From Pictodentalium vernedei (taxonomy: Eukaryota > Mollusca > Scaphopoda > Dentaliida > Dentaliidae), in contig CM062289.1 in NCBI GenBank assembly GCA_031216915.1, positions 248,125,187 to 248,189,186 of the forward strand: 64,000 nt of DNA, written 5' to 3'. The notes below the pieces were generated by a model that saw nothing but the letters and a program-made list of their open reading frames with translations, had not been told where the DNA came from and made no database searches. The first letter of the stretch is position 1. Each line of letters starts with the position of its first letter. Both the position numbers and the translations under genes were made by a program. Positions 33,055 through 43,762 of the stretch are shown piece after piece.

Positions 33055-33264
33055 CCCAAGGGCACCCTGGGAAGTGGAGCAGGCCATACTCTTTACTGAA
33101 CAAGATTTGCTTATAGGTAAAATAGGACCCAGAACCAATGCCTGGGGTGGAAGTCCTCTAAAGCTGGCAGCATATGTATAATAAGTTGGATGAACTAGAC
33201 TTCATATCTATGTTCTGTTCATATAGCCAAATATGCTGAAAGTGACCTCAAACTCAAATAAATA
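33055..33264 (+). mobile_element. Old non-tRNA SINE
   Basis: Diverged copy of the 18646 SINE: GGGCACCCTGGGAAGTGGAG head, GTAAAATAGGACCCAGAACC, GAAGTCCTCTAAA, and the shared tail GAAAGTGACCTCAAACTCAAA followed by TAAATA. Confidence 0.75.
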
Positions 33265-33503
33265 GATGGCTCCCTGAATGGAATTCTTCTGATGTGGGCA
33301 TCATAGCAAAAAGTAAGTAACCTTGGCTGTTTTTATATTGTCATGATATAGCTCTTAATGCTGAAGGCAATCCTTAACCCCACTAACAAAGTTAGAATGC
33401 TTAAATTTATTGAATGGTCAAGTTTGTCTAGTTAGTCATGTCATTGTAGAGATATAATGCTTCAAATCTTAGCAAGCTGAGTATTTTCAAGATATTTTTC
33501 ATC

Positions 33504-33545
33504 AAATCTAGTCATGGCTGCTTTGAAGCAGCCATGACTAGATTT
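33504..33545. repeat. Perfect palindrome, 20-bp arms
   Basis: AAATCTAGTCATGGCTGCTT, tg, then its exact complement. Second copy of the 21021 palindrome, with the same flank AAGATATTTTTCATCA. Confidence 0.9.
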
Positions 33546-33957
33546 GCTGAAAAATTCATCTAAATATAACATGAGACATCACTCGTAAAAAATCCATTCA
33601 TTTTACCGGTTCAAATAAGATTAAATGTGCCTAAATTATGCTGATTTCAATGACAAGAGAAACCCTGTGCTAGGCAGGAATATCCGCCAGCAGCATGCAA
33701 AGAGTTAAGCAATTAAAACAGTAACAAAGAACCATTGGTTTATCTTTCATTACTTGATGGAAAAGTTCTAAATTGTCTTAACCCTTTAGAGTTTCAGTCA
33801 TGATGCCCTGAATGATGTCACCAATGTACTATACATTTATGAGGTTCACTAATAATTTAAGCCCACAGCCGGGTTGGTTTAAATTATCATTGCCGCTCCA
33901 GCCGTATTAATTGTTTGCCAACTTTTGCTTTACACAGTGTTTTATATACACCATTTA

Positions 33958-34345
33958 AAATCCCTGTGTGAACCCCAGGTAAACAAGTTCTGCTTTACTG
34001 GTAACATAGGATCCGGAATCAATGCCGGTGGTGAAAGTCCTCTAAAGTGAGCAGCATTGGTGTAAACGATTGGCAGGGGCATCATGCTAGGGAAAAATGA
34101 GGGTGGGGGGATGCATATCGGTAACACCATCGGTTGGTGCGTAGCGTGCCCAAAAATTTTGGCAAAAAAATGCCTCCAGATTGCCGGAAATGACACTTCC
34201 CCAGGCCTTCACCAAAAGTATTTTGGGGGGCCTCCCCCCGTGCACCGTTGGCATGACACCACTGACGATTGGCTAAGCTTGACCTCATCACCATGTTGCA
34301 GTCATGAGATAAGCAGAGATGCTGAAGGTGACCTTAAACACAAGT
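33958..34345 (+). mobile_element. Old non-tRNA SINE, split by a MITE
   Basis: SINE body GTTCTGCTTTACTGGTAACA to AACACAAGTATATA, with the hAT-type MITE 34074-34264 inserted at ACGATTGG, a motif present once in the uninterrupted SINE copies (AACGATTGGCTAAAC). Confidence 0.8.
34074..34264 (+). mobile_element. hAT-type MITE, family B, copy 2
   Basis: Tips CAGGGGCATCATGC and GCATGACACCACTG; perfect 8-bp target duplication acgattgg at 34066-34073 and 34265-34272. About 191 bp, same family as 10045-10246. Confidence 0.9.
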
Positions 34346-34397
34346 ATATAATAATAATTGAAACAGTTCAATGATGTTCACAGTTTCGGTATTTTCC

Positions 34398-35047
34398 AGC
34401 TCGTCTTACTGAAAGTTGGGGTGAGCTATACTAGTGATCACTCACTCACTGTACATCAACCGTGAACATGTCAATGACTTCTCTCTCCTCCAAAAACCAC
34501 TGAACCGATTTTAGTTAAATTTGAGGTGATTGTTTCTTTTTTTCCATTTTGTTTTTTTTTGTACAAATCAACATGCCCGGCCCCGTTGGGAAGAGGTGGG
34601 AAAAATCTCCCAAATTTTACAAAAATCTTCTTCTCATGAACTGACAGGTACAATGACTGGATATTTTGTACAGAGCTTCCTTTTGAGGTGTAGAATCAAG
34701 TTTGTTCAAAACGAAGTTTGTGGGGCAATATTATCCTTTGTAATGGGAGGGGCAAAATTTTTGGGACGCCCAAGATTTTCTGTTTTCTGAACCGATGAAC
34801 CTAGAGATGAATCCAGAGCCGATTTGATATCTGTTACAGGTATTGGAGCCCAAATGTCCCCCAATTCCAGCAGGAAAATATCTTTCCAACTTAGAAATCT
34901 ACCAATTTGAAGCAATATTTAGTTGAAAACTATACACATGCAGTTGATAAAAAGCACTTCAAGGACACATACATTGGTCTAATTCTGTATCAAGACATCT
35001 CAATTTATTTGAGGACCTCCTCAATTGAAAAAACAGTTGTTGTCCCC

Positions 35048-35078
<31 letters not shown>

Positions 35079-35400
35079 AGAAATAAAAAGAAAAAGAAAT
35101 CTCCTGGATCTGCCCCTGGAACTGATTTGAAAAAAATTGGCATGTGGTATTATTGAGTCACAAGTACAGGATTCATCCCCCCCAAAATTTTCGGCATCCT
35201 CGTGGGAACCCCAGCAGCTAAAAAATTTCAAAACCCATATTTCCCAAACCACATTTCTCAGAACCACTAGTCAAAAACCTTGTGATATATTGTATTCAGC
35301 ATCCTGGCAGGGATCCGATTCAAGTTTGTTCAAATCAAGTTCCTTGAAAAGTAAAGCTGCTTTAATTTGTTTTTATCCTTGAAAAGTTCTTGATTTTCCA
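34398..35400 (+). mobile_element. HINE-like element III, copy 1 (3' end not found)
   Basis: 5' hairpin AGCTCGTCTTACTGA, then GGGTGAGCT. The body contains TTTTGAGGTGTAGAATCAAG, GTTTGTTCAAA and related tandem text of the family seen at 40489 and 45573. It includes a 25-base C run at 35044-35068. The family's GGCCCC/GGGGCC 3' hairpin is absent, so the right limit is approximate. Confidence 0.65.
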
Positions 35401-35521
35401 CAACCTTCCTTGAAAAGTACTTTATAACCCGCCTCGGCCTTGTGTTTACACTCAAGACCACTGCGCTTTATTTCAGGATTTTCTGTCCGTAATCTGATAA
35501 TATGTTGTGATGTGATACATA

Positions 35522-35684
35522 TACATTATCGTGACCATGTGCATGTCCTGTAATTTGTATCAGATTCGAGGTCGTGTTTACAATCGGATCGCAATGAGCC
35601 CGTCGGGTGAACTGTGATCCGATAGTAAAAACGACCGAGAAACTGATACAAATTACAGGCAATGCTTTTGGTCATGATAATATA
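35522..35684. repeat. Inverted-repeat element of about 163 bp
   Basis: CCTGTAATTTGTATCAG (35547-35563) is exactly mirrored by CTGATACAAATTACAGG (35643-35659). The symmetry continues outward (TTATCGTGACC and GGTCATGATAA) and inward (CAATCGGATCGCA, TGTGATCCGATAG). Probably a foldback MITE; no target duplication resolved. Confidence 0.8.
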
Positions 35685-35810
35685 TTTATCCAACAATCCT
35701 GTTCCATGAAGCTCGTTTCCCCCGTTTTTCAGTTTAAATTGGGTTTCAATTGGTCAAAATTTTTAATTTCATATTTTAATGCGTAGTAACAGTGCATTTT
35801 TATACCCCCC

Positions 35811-36860
35811 GCTTCGAAGAAGTGGGGGCTATATAGGAATCGCCCTGTACGTCCGTACGTCCGTACGTCTGTCCGTCCGTCCGTACGTCCGTCCGTACGT
35901 CTTTCCGAAATTCTTGTGTGTGCAACTCCTCCTACATTTATCAATCAATTTGGACAAAACTTTTCAGACATCATCACTACTAAGTGAACATGCGCATATT
36001 CCAAGATTTTTGATCTGCGACAATTTTAACCAGGTTATCTCCCTTTGACTTAGATTTATTATGTCTTTCCGTTCGAACAAATTCTTGTGTGCGCAACTCC
36101 TCCTACATTAATGAACCGATTTTGATGAAACCTTTCAAACATCATCTCTACTAAGTGAACATGTGCATATTCCAAACTTTTTGATCTGCGACAATTTTAA
36201 CCAGGTTATCTCTCTTGAACTTTGATTTAATATGGGTTTCTGCATGAAATTCTTGTGTGCGCAACTCCTCCTACATTTATCAATCAATTTGGACGAAAGT
36301 TTACAGACATCATCGCTACTAAGTGAACATGCGCATATTCCAAAATTTTTGAGCTGTGGCAATTTTAACTAGGTTATCTCCCTTTAACTTAGATTTATTA
36401 TGGGTTTCTACATGAAATTCTTGTGCGTGCAACTCCTCCTACATTTATCAATCAATTTTGACGAAACCTTTCAAACATTATCACAACTAAGTGAACATAC
36501 GCATATTCCCAAATTTTTGATCTGCGACAATTTTAACCAGGTTATCTCCCTTTAACTTTGATTTATTATGGGTTTTCAAATGGGATTCTTGTGTGTGCAA
36601 CTCCTCCTACATTAATGAACCGATTTTGAATACATGTTGCACATTGTAAATGTGTTTTTCCAAATGTAAACCATATATGTGTGGGCTCTTTAAGTATTCA
36701 GTGCTGTTCTGTGGAAGACCACATGCAAATACAAATTTCAACAACAAAAAATGATCTTTATGTATACATTTCCTTATGGCCTTCGCCTACATGATCAGAA
36801 GTGCATTCCTCTAAAAACCCAAAGAGGGGGTATTAATCACCTTCAGTGATAGTTCTAGTT
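35811..36860 (+). mobile_element. HINE-like element IV (ATACCCCC ends), copy 1
   Basis: 5' terminus TATACCCCCCGC, ttcgaagaa, GTGGGGG hairpin followed by a CGTCCGTAC-rich tract. Five tandem monomers of about 168 bp begin TTCTTGTGTGTGCAACTCC, near 35913, 36081, 36250, 36418 and 36585. The 3' end has GAGGGGGTATT (inverse of the 5' tip) and then the hairpin ATCAC, cttca, GTGAT and TAGTT. Confidence 0.8.
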
Positions 36861-37072
36861 GTGATAGTGCAGCGTTTACCAGAAGTTAAATATGTCTGAT
36901 ACGGAATCGGAACTGGAGGGCCGATAAACGTTTTTTCTGAGTTTTTTGGGTGCAAATTAAGTTGATTGCTAGATAAACTATTGGAAAGGGCTCAGATATT
37001 TTCCAACACCGTGGTGGCATCACAACATTTCATTGCATGTCATCATAATAGTAGGTTTTATCAGTATTGCAC

Positions 37073-37265
37073 CCCCATGGGAACCCCGGGAAGTGGAGCA
37101 GTGCTTGTTTACCTCCAGTAAACAACTTTAGTTAAACTGGTTACGTAGGACCCAGTTACCAACATCTGGGGCAGAAATCCTCCAAAAGTGTGCAGCATAG
37201 GTGTCAACAATTGTCAAAATTTGACGTCATAGATGCTTAAAGCGACCTTAAAATACAGTAAATTA
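37073..37265 (+). mobile_element. Old non-tRNA SINE
   Basis: CCATGGGAACCCCGGGAAGT head, GTAGGACCCAGTTACCAAC, and tail GATGCTTAAAGCGACCTTAA. Confidence 0.75.
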
Positions 37266-37392
37266 ATTACTTGTGCTGTGCCTACAGTCATAGATGCTGA
37301 ATGTGGCCCTCAGCTCCTGAAAAACAAACATACCTATTGCAAATAACATTGCTGAGATGTGAAAGTTTCACAAATTGGCCAATTTCATCTCC

Positions 37393-38175
37393 ATATACCC
37401 CCACACTTGAATAGAATGGTATACTGAATTTCATGCGTTCGCCCGTCTGCTGCGATATCTCGGCAGTGCGTGGATGGATTTCAATGAAATTTGGTATGAG
37501 GGGTCCTCATGACAATTTTTCATGATTATACCCCCCGCAAACAAAGTTTGGGGGGGGGGGGAGTATATAGGAATCACCCTGTCCATCCGTCTGTCCATCC
37601 TCGTAAGCGCAACTCCTCCTAAACCGTTTGAAGAATTTTCATGAAACTTTACACAATGGAAGAACTCCATATGGAGATGTGCATGAAGCATTATAATTCC
37701 GTTCTGACATTTCCAAGGGGAGATAATCTGTCCGTCTGACCATCCTTGTAAGCGCAACTCCTCCTAAACCGTTTCCAGAATTTTCATGAAACTTTACACA
37801 ATGGAAGAACTCCATATGAAGATATGCATGAAGCAATATAATTCCGTTCTGACATTTCCAAGGGGAGGTAATCTAACTTATACCGTCTGTCCATTCTTGT
37901 AAGCACAACTCCTCCTAAACCGTTTGAAGAATTTGCATGAAACTTTACACAATGGAAGAACTCCATATGAAGATGTGCATGAAGCAATAAAATTCCGTTC
38001 TGACATTTCCAAGGGGAGATAATCTAACTTACACATTTCAGGTGCGGGGGGTATCACTTTGTGAGTTTGCTCACAGTACCTCTAGTTTTTTTAGTCCTTT
38101 GTTTTCAATTCATTTATGCTTCATCGCTCCAGCACTGTAGTGGGGGTATCATTGCCTTCAGCATTAGCTCTTGTT
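37393..38175 (+). mobile_element. HINE-like element IV variant, outer copy
   Basis: 5' ATACCCCCAC with GGTAT partner; 3' GTGGGGGTAT, exact inverse of the 5' tip, followed by CATTGCCTTCAGCATTAGCT. It is split by a second element at 37528-38088. Confidence 0.7.
37528..38088 (+). mobile_element. HINE-like element IV, inner copy
   Basis: 5' ATACCCCCCGC with hairpin CCCCCCGCAAAC, aaa, GTTTGGGGGGG. Three monomers of about 130-150 bp (GCGCAACTCCTCCTAAACCG, TTTACACAATGGAAGAAC). 3' GCGGGGGGTAT, exact 11-bp inverse of the 5' tip, then hairpin GTGAG, tttg, CTCAC and CTCTAGTT. ORFs rich in HMEFFHCVKF residues are translated monomers. Confidence 0.82.
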
Positions 38176-38815
38176 TATGATTCTTTTCAACTACATTTCC
38201 ATTATGTTCCTGATAAAAAGCATTTTTCTCGTGAGTTTTCATTTGATATTTAGAGAAGTTCAGGAAATTTACTTTTTACCACTTCCATCCCTGACACTGG
38301 CAATCTTTTCAGAAAATATCATTGGGTAAAGGGTTTGTAATTGGTATATTTGTTTATGATCAATAATGGAAAGGGAAAGAAGTGGATGAGAAAATGTTCA
38401 GCAAATCAAAAGTGCAGCTCTATGCAATATCTTTTTGCGTGGACCAATCTTCTATTTTGGTTTATTATATTGTTTAATTATTATAATAGTAATAAAAATA
38501 AAAAATAAAAGGATAAACTATTTTAAAAAATGTTAATGTTTTGGGCATTTATTTTTCTACAAAACGAAATGATAGAAAAAAAAATTCTGCACGTTTAATG
38601 TTTGTGTCACATTTAACCACATGTCTTTCCTTTTTCAGTCTTCAGAAAGTTTGTAATGTTTGATCCACGCCTGATGTTTACTCTTTGTATCTGAGTTATT
38701 GCATAATTGCACACAATCTGTAAATTAATATCAACTATTGTAGAATGTAATTTGGAAGGTTTGCTATTGCATTTGTTTTCTCGTGACAATCCCAGAAAGT
38801 AGAGTAGTGCTTGAT
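38176..38815. other. No gene recognised
   Basis: AT-rich sequence. ATTGGGTAAAGGGTT near 38322 is an isolated right tip of the TTAA-type MITE. Confidence 0.4.
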
Positions 38816-39600
38816 AGACTTGTTGTGGGAACCCCAGACAGTGAAGCTGTGCTTGTTTACTATGGTAGACAAGCTTTTTTTTTTACTGGTAAAATAGGAC
38901 TCTTTCACCATTGTTTGGGGTGGGAGCCCTCTAAAATGGGCAACATGGGTATAAATGTGAATGGTTGACTAAACTTGACTTTATCTCCATGTTGCAGTCA
39001 TGATTAGCATTGTGTGGAAACTCCGGGAAGTGAAGCAGTGCTTGTTTACTGTGGTGAACAAGCTCGGTTTCACTGGTAAAATAGGACCCAGTCATTAATG
39101 CTTGGGGTGTGAGTTCTCTAAAATACGCAACACGGGGGCAAGCCAGAAAATAAGCAGACTGACATCTGAAAAATGAGGTCCCCAGAGGGTGAATTTAGTG
39201 ATGCTACCCTGCATGACAGGGTAGCATCACTAAATTTACCCTCTGTGAATCTAAATCTGAATCAGGGTCTCAAAACTAAACAGAAAGAGGTACCCACAGG
39301 ATAAATTGGCCCACTGTATGGGACAGCTTCATCACATTCACCCTCTGGGGACCTCATTCTGCAAATGTCAGACTGCTTATTTTCAGGCCTGCATGGGGGA
39401 GGGGGGGGGGGTTATAATTATAATAATAAATCAATGGACTGACCTTGACTTTATCTCTATATTGTGGTCATGATTAACCATTGTGCAGAAGTATGTGACC
39501 TTAAACACCAGTAAATAAATTGTCCAGAAATATGTGACCTTGAACACCAAAAAATAAATTGTGCAGAAATATGTGACCTTAAACACCAATAAACTTTATA
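38816..39600 (+). mobile_element. Two old non-tRNA SINEs in tandem
   Basis: The first copy starts near 38826 (GGGAACCCCAGACAGTGAAG) and ends near 39003. The second starts near 39010 (CTCCGGGAAGTGAAGC), is interrupted by the hAT MITE 39139-39391, and resumes at about 39420. The shared 3' tail (GCAGAAATATGTGACCTTAA, ACACCAATAAA) is present three times in tandem at 39481-39597, period about 44 bp. Confidence 0.75.
39139..39391 (-). mobile_element. hAT-type MITE, family A, copy 3
   Basis: Tips CAAGCCAGAAAATAAGCAG and CTGCTTATTTTCAGGCCTG; flanks cacggggg (39131-39138) and catggggg (39392-39399) match at 7 of 8. Opposite orientation to copies 1 and 2. Confidence 0.85.
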
Positions 39601-39844
39601 TAAACAAGTTCAGCTTTAATTATTTAAAAGGTAATCTGTAACCATTGTCCATGGTGATTTTCTTCCAAATTGAGTAGAATTGAATGACTGAACTTGACTT
39701 AAAAATTTGCATTGCGATGATTTTATATAGTCACTGATGCTGAATGTGGCTTAGGAAATCAGTAAACAAATATAATTAATGTTACTGTGCATGGAAGTTT
39801 TTAATTTTCTAACTATTCTGGTCTTTTAGAATGCTCTACCCCCA

Positions 39845-40085
39845 CATAGAAGCCCCGGGAAGTGGAGCTATGCTTAGTAACTGCGGTCTGTGCACTCTAA
39901 AATCAGTTTGGTTAAAAATCAACCCAAATCAACTGGGTTGAGTGAATATGAACCCAATTGGTTCATATTCACTCAACCCAGTTGATTTGGGTTAATTTTT
40001 TCCACTTTACTGGTAAAATAGGATCTGGAACGAACACCTGGGTGGAAGTCCTCTTTAACAATTGGCTAAACATTGCTTCATTCCT
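39845..40085 (+). mobile_element. Old non-tRNA SINE split by palindrome E
   Basis: Head AGCCCCGGGAAGTGGAGC near 39851, interrupted by palindrome E (39893-40000), resuming CCACTTTACTGGTAAAATAG with the tail fragment to about 40085. Confidence 0.7.
39893..40000. repeat. Palindrome E, copy 2
   Basis: AACCCAAATCAACTGGGTTG and its inverse around GAACCCAATTGGTTC. Insertion in a SINE whose uninterrupted sequence is known from other copies shows it is mobile. Confidence 0.88.
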
Positions 40086-40102
40086 ATGTTACGGTCTTGG
40101 AT

Positions 40103-40332
40103 TCCCCGTGGGAACCCCGGGAAGTAAGCAGCACTTGTTTACTGTGGTAAACCAGTTCCGCTTTACTAGTAAAATAGGACCCAGTCACCAATGCTTGGGG
40201 TGAAAGTCCTCTAAAATGGGCAACATGTTGATCAACGATTGCCTAAACTTGACTTCATCTCCATGTTGTGTCACAATTAGCCATAGTGCATAAATATGTG
40301 ACGTTAACCACCAACAAACAAACAAACAACAA
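40103..40332 (+). mobile_element. Young SINE (CCCCGGGAAGT head), copy 2
   Basis: Almost identical to 18646-18870. The perfect 12-bp target duplication acggtcttggat is at 40091-40102 and 40333-40344. Tail of CAAA repeats. Confidence 0.95.
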
Positions 40333-40488
40333 ACGGTCTTGGATCATATAGCCAGATATGCTGAAGTGACATTAAGTACCAATGAATAGTCTAAATTTAG
40401 TTCTCTAATTGGGGAACATAGCATACTTGCCAAGTCAGTTGCTGTTCGCCCCAATTAAAGAAATTTTGGAGTAATGACATGCCTTTTT

Positions 40489-41771
40489 AGTTCACATGAC
40501 TGAAAGTTAGGGGGTGCTTTAGTGATCACTTTCTGTCCGCCATCCGTCTGGTGTGAACTTTACTTTATCGACTTCACCTCATGAATGGATCGAATTGAAC
40601 TAAATGTGATATGCATGTTCCTTATATGTCAATTCAAGTTTGTTCAGATAAAGTTGCCACACCCACAGGGTGCACCACAAGGGGCGTTAATCTGATAGCA
40701 CCCATAAATTGTTTTCCAAAATTAAAAAAATCTTCTTCCCCAGAACCATCAATTAGAATTTTTTTATATTTGGTATATAACTTCTCTAGGGGGGGTCAGA
40801 ATCAAATTTGTTCAAAGCAAGTCCCTGGGTTAATATTTGGGCTCCCTGTGGAGCCCGAATTTTAACGTTGTGCAATATGAGGAAATTTCTTTAAAAATCT
40901 TCTTCAGACCTGCCAGTGAGAATCCATTCATATTTGGTGCACAACATCTCTAGGTGGGTCAGATTCAGGTTTGTTCAAATCGAGGCCCTGGGTTAATATT
41001 TGGACACCCTATGGAGCTAGAATTTTAACTTAGTGTGAAATGCGGATATTTCTTTAAAAATCTTCTTCAGAGCCACCAGTTAGAATCCTTTCATATTTGG
41101 TATAGAGCATCTCTAGGTGGGTCCGATTCAAGTTTGTTAAAATCGGATCCCTGGGTTAATACCTGGACTCTCTATTGAAGCCCAAAGTTTAAAATGAGGA
41201 AATTTCGTTAAAAATCTTCTTCAGATCCACCAGCCAGAATCCTCTCATATCTGGTATACAACATCTCGAGGGGGGTGGGTCAAGATTCAAGTTAGTTTGA
41301 ATGGCGGCGTTGGGTTCATATTTGGGCTCTTTTAAGTTTTAACTTGGTGCAATATGAGGAAATTTCTTTAAAGATCTTCTTCAGAACCACCAGTTGGAAT
41401 GCTTTCATATTTAGTATACAACATCTCGGAAGGGGGGGAGGGGGGGGGGGGGGCAGATTTGAAGTTTGTTCAGGTCGAGTTTATGGGTTCATATTTGGGC
41501 TCTCTATGGGGAGGGGGGGGGTGCAGTTACTGTTATGACACAACAACCCATGGAAATTTGGCAGAGATTGTCTACAGCTGATAGAATTCGAAGCAGTCTG
41601 GAAAGAAGACCTATAAAAATAATCATCTGGCATAGACACCAGAGTTTTCAATAATTTTATGACTTCATTCCTCTGTAGTGTTGATGAACCATGATAAACT
41701 GAATGTGACCCAAAATACTACTTAGAACCACTTTGTCAGTTGAGCGATTCAGGCCCCTTGGGGCCTCTTGT
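40489..41771 (+). mobile_element. HINE-like element III, copy 2
   Basis: 5' AGTTCACATGACTGAAAGT after a five-T run; body of tandem monomers of about 150 bp (TTAATATTTGGGCTCCCTAT, ATTTCTTTAAAAATCTTCTT, CATATTTGGTATACAACATC). 3' region has ACTTTGTCAGTTGAGCGA (imperfect inverse of the 5' end), then hairpin AGGCCCC, ttg, GGGGCCT and CTTGT. Monomers carry expanding G-runs after CATCTCTAGG. Confidence 0.82.
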
Positions 41772-42970
41772 TTGGATTATCGGGGCTTTACTGGTGCCTC
41801 ATATTATCAGTTAACACTTTAGGGCCTAATTTCTGCCACAAAAAAACGGTGCCCAGGCGTGTCGTTTCTAAATAAACTCGAAGGTACATTGTAAGTTCCT
41901 TGCCAGTTATACAGGCAGCCAAGAAACAAGTGAAAACCACCTATGCAGACTGCCAAAGAGCAGTTAAGATGGGTTAAAAAAAATCTCCAGGCCTTTGTTA
42001 AATACGTCACTTCGTATAAAAATCGGAAGAAAAGTATATAAAAACTCATACTATCGGTTACATCCCCAAATATATGAACTTGCTCGAAATCGATCACTAA
42101 TGAGAGTTTGGTAAAATTTAAAGGCCCGACTATTTGGCCCTGTTCCCAATGGTTGTTGTCTACCGTGGAAAACAAATTCTGTAGCGCTGATGAAAATTTA
42201 ATACAAGGGGAAGCTAACTGGTGGGGTTTAGGTCGGAAGCCCGTTAAGTATAACTGTTTATTTACTGTTTAGACATGTTCTGCTTTTCTGGTATAAAAGA
42301 ACAACTTTTAATCAACGCATGAGGTGGAGCTCCTCTTAACTTTGCAACAGAATTGTAAATATAATAAACGATTGGCTAAGTTATCTTTGTCGTGTTTGCG
42401 ATATAGCGATAGACGTTAACACAATCTTTTAACACCAGTTACATACATACGCATGAGCATGTAGGTGGGGTTGGTTTTCTTCAATTTTTTACACAAACTG
42501 CTGGTTAAATTCCTCTATGCATTTGTGTTATAATAAATCCCGTGGAATGTGACGATGGGAACACGAGGTATTCGCCCCTTTACCGGATGGACTAAATGAC
42601 GAGAGTTCACAGTGGTCACTAACTAATCCAGCCAGTTCACTCCCAGTAAAATAGTTTGATCAGTTTTTGAGCAAATACAGAAAACCCGTTCGGGCGGTTT
42701 TTGCTGGGTCCTGCGGTTCGGTTTTCCGATTTGCCACAAAAAACCGGAACCGAACCGTAAAACCGCCCAACCCATGGCCGAGACTCCCCAAAGCAGGCCG
42801 TACAGTTTGGTCAAACTTGACTTTATGCTGGTACTACGGCCAGGGATCGATATAGCGCTAAATGCTGACCTTAGACACCTACAAATAATTAGTTTTTCTG
42901 ACTTGATAAGAAAGACGCAAGGAAGCCATCGACACTGAATAGCTTCAATTTATCAGACACCAATAGAGTT
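41772..42970. other. No intact gene; old SINE and inverted repeat
   Basis: 42230-42440 is a decayed non-tRNA SINE (TTTACTGTTTAGACATGTTC, CATGAGGTGGAGCTCCTC, CGATTGGCTAAGTTA). 42690-42775 is an imperfect inverted repeat (CGGGCGGTTTTTGCTGGG, GCGGTTCGGTTTT mirrored by AACCGAACCG and AAACCGCCC). The ORF at 41819-42175 (-) has no recognisable domain. Confidence 0.5.
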
Positions 42971-43492
42971 TTACAGCTGGGCAATCGTTTTTACCTTAAA
43001 TTTGAATTTACGCTGTAATGATATCCAGAGCCACAAAGCTCTGCTGAAAGTAACATTAACCTTCGTAAATGAATTATTTGTGAATTGGCCATCACATCCC
43101 AAATTAGAAATTCGATTATTTAGAGTCTTGATCCGGCAATATTGATAAGCAATTTTTATTTTTTCCTCCTCATTCTGCCTAAATACCACTAGTAGTTTTC
43201 CGTTTACTGATTTTAGTGAGATGTTGTTAATGGTTAATCGATCGAAGCGACATGGTCGATGGTAACAGATTGCTGTTACACGATAAACACAGGGACTTTT
43301 GAAAGTGTGGTTTCTAGATGAATGATTGTATTTCGACATGAAAAGAAAAGAAACCAGCCTCCATGTCTGTCCGACGTCCCACGCTGCAACAGCTCGAAAA
43401 AATCTTACGCGTGGACTCTCACTCTGGTTGAAATAGTGCGACAATTTTCGCCCCTCAGTTATTGCTTCAGTCATCTGTTGCTGAACAAACAT
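42971..43492 (-). other. 173-codon ORF, unrecognised, probably not a gene
   Basis: The longest ORF in the window not explained by HEXIM or a repeat. It has no recognisable domain, an unremarkable composition with scattered Phe, Arg and Asn, no signal peptide, and no splice or promoter context. The start context is not distinctive and an overlapping plus-strand ORF (43322-43621) is equally open. Chance is the simplest reading. Confidence 0.25.
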
Positions 43493-43517
43493 CGCATTTC
43501 TCAGAAAAAATGCTCTG

Positions 43518-43710
43518 TTAACCCTTTAACCAAATCACACGAAATCACAATTTATTTTTTAAAAAAAAATCCACAAAACCATGTCATGTTAGCCCTCTTT
43601 GGGACAAGATCGGTCGAATGAGGGTAACATGATATGGTTTCGTAAAAATTAAAAAAAAATCAGATCAACTGCTCAATTTGTATATTATTCGGCCGATTTG
43701 AAAGGTAAAG
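43518..43710. mobile_element. TTAA-type MITE, decayed
   Basis: Left tip TTAACCCTTTAACC at 43518; an imperfect inner palindrome (AAACCATGTCATGTTAGCCC mirrored by GGGTAACATGATATGGTTT); right end decayed at GAAAGGTAAAGAATC. Confidence 0.6.
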
Positions 43711-43762
43711 AATCTACACATTTGTGCCCACCGATGTCAGGCTTGTATATTTGATTGATTTC

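Noticed and set aside
35850-35905. CGTCCGTACG-rich tract read as an Arg/Thr repeat protein (ORF 35729-35944, GRTDGRTDGRTD)
   Set aside because: It is the GTC-rich leader of element IV; the same kind of tract follows the 5' hairpin of element III copy 4.
42971-43492. 173-codon minus-strand ORF
   Set aside because: Longest unexplained ORF, but no motif, no promoter or splice context, and similar-length ORFs arise by chance in 64 kb. Kept only as a low-confidence note.
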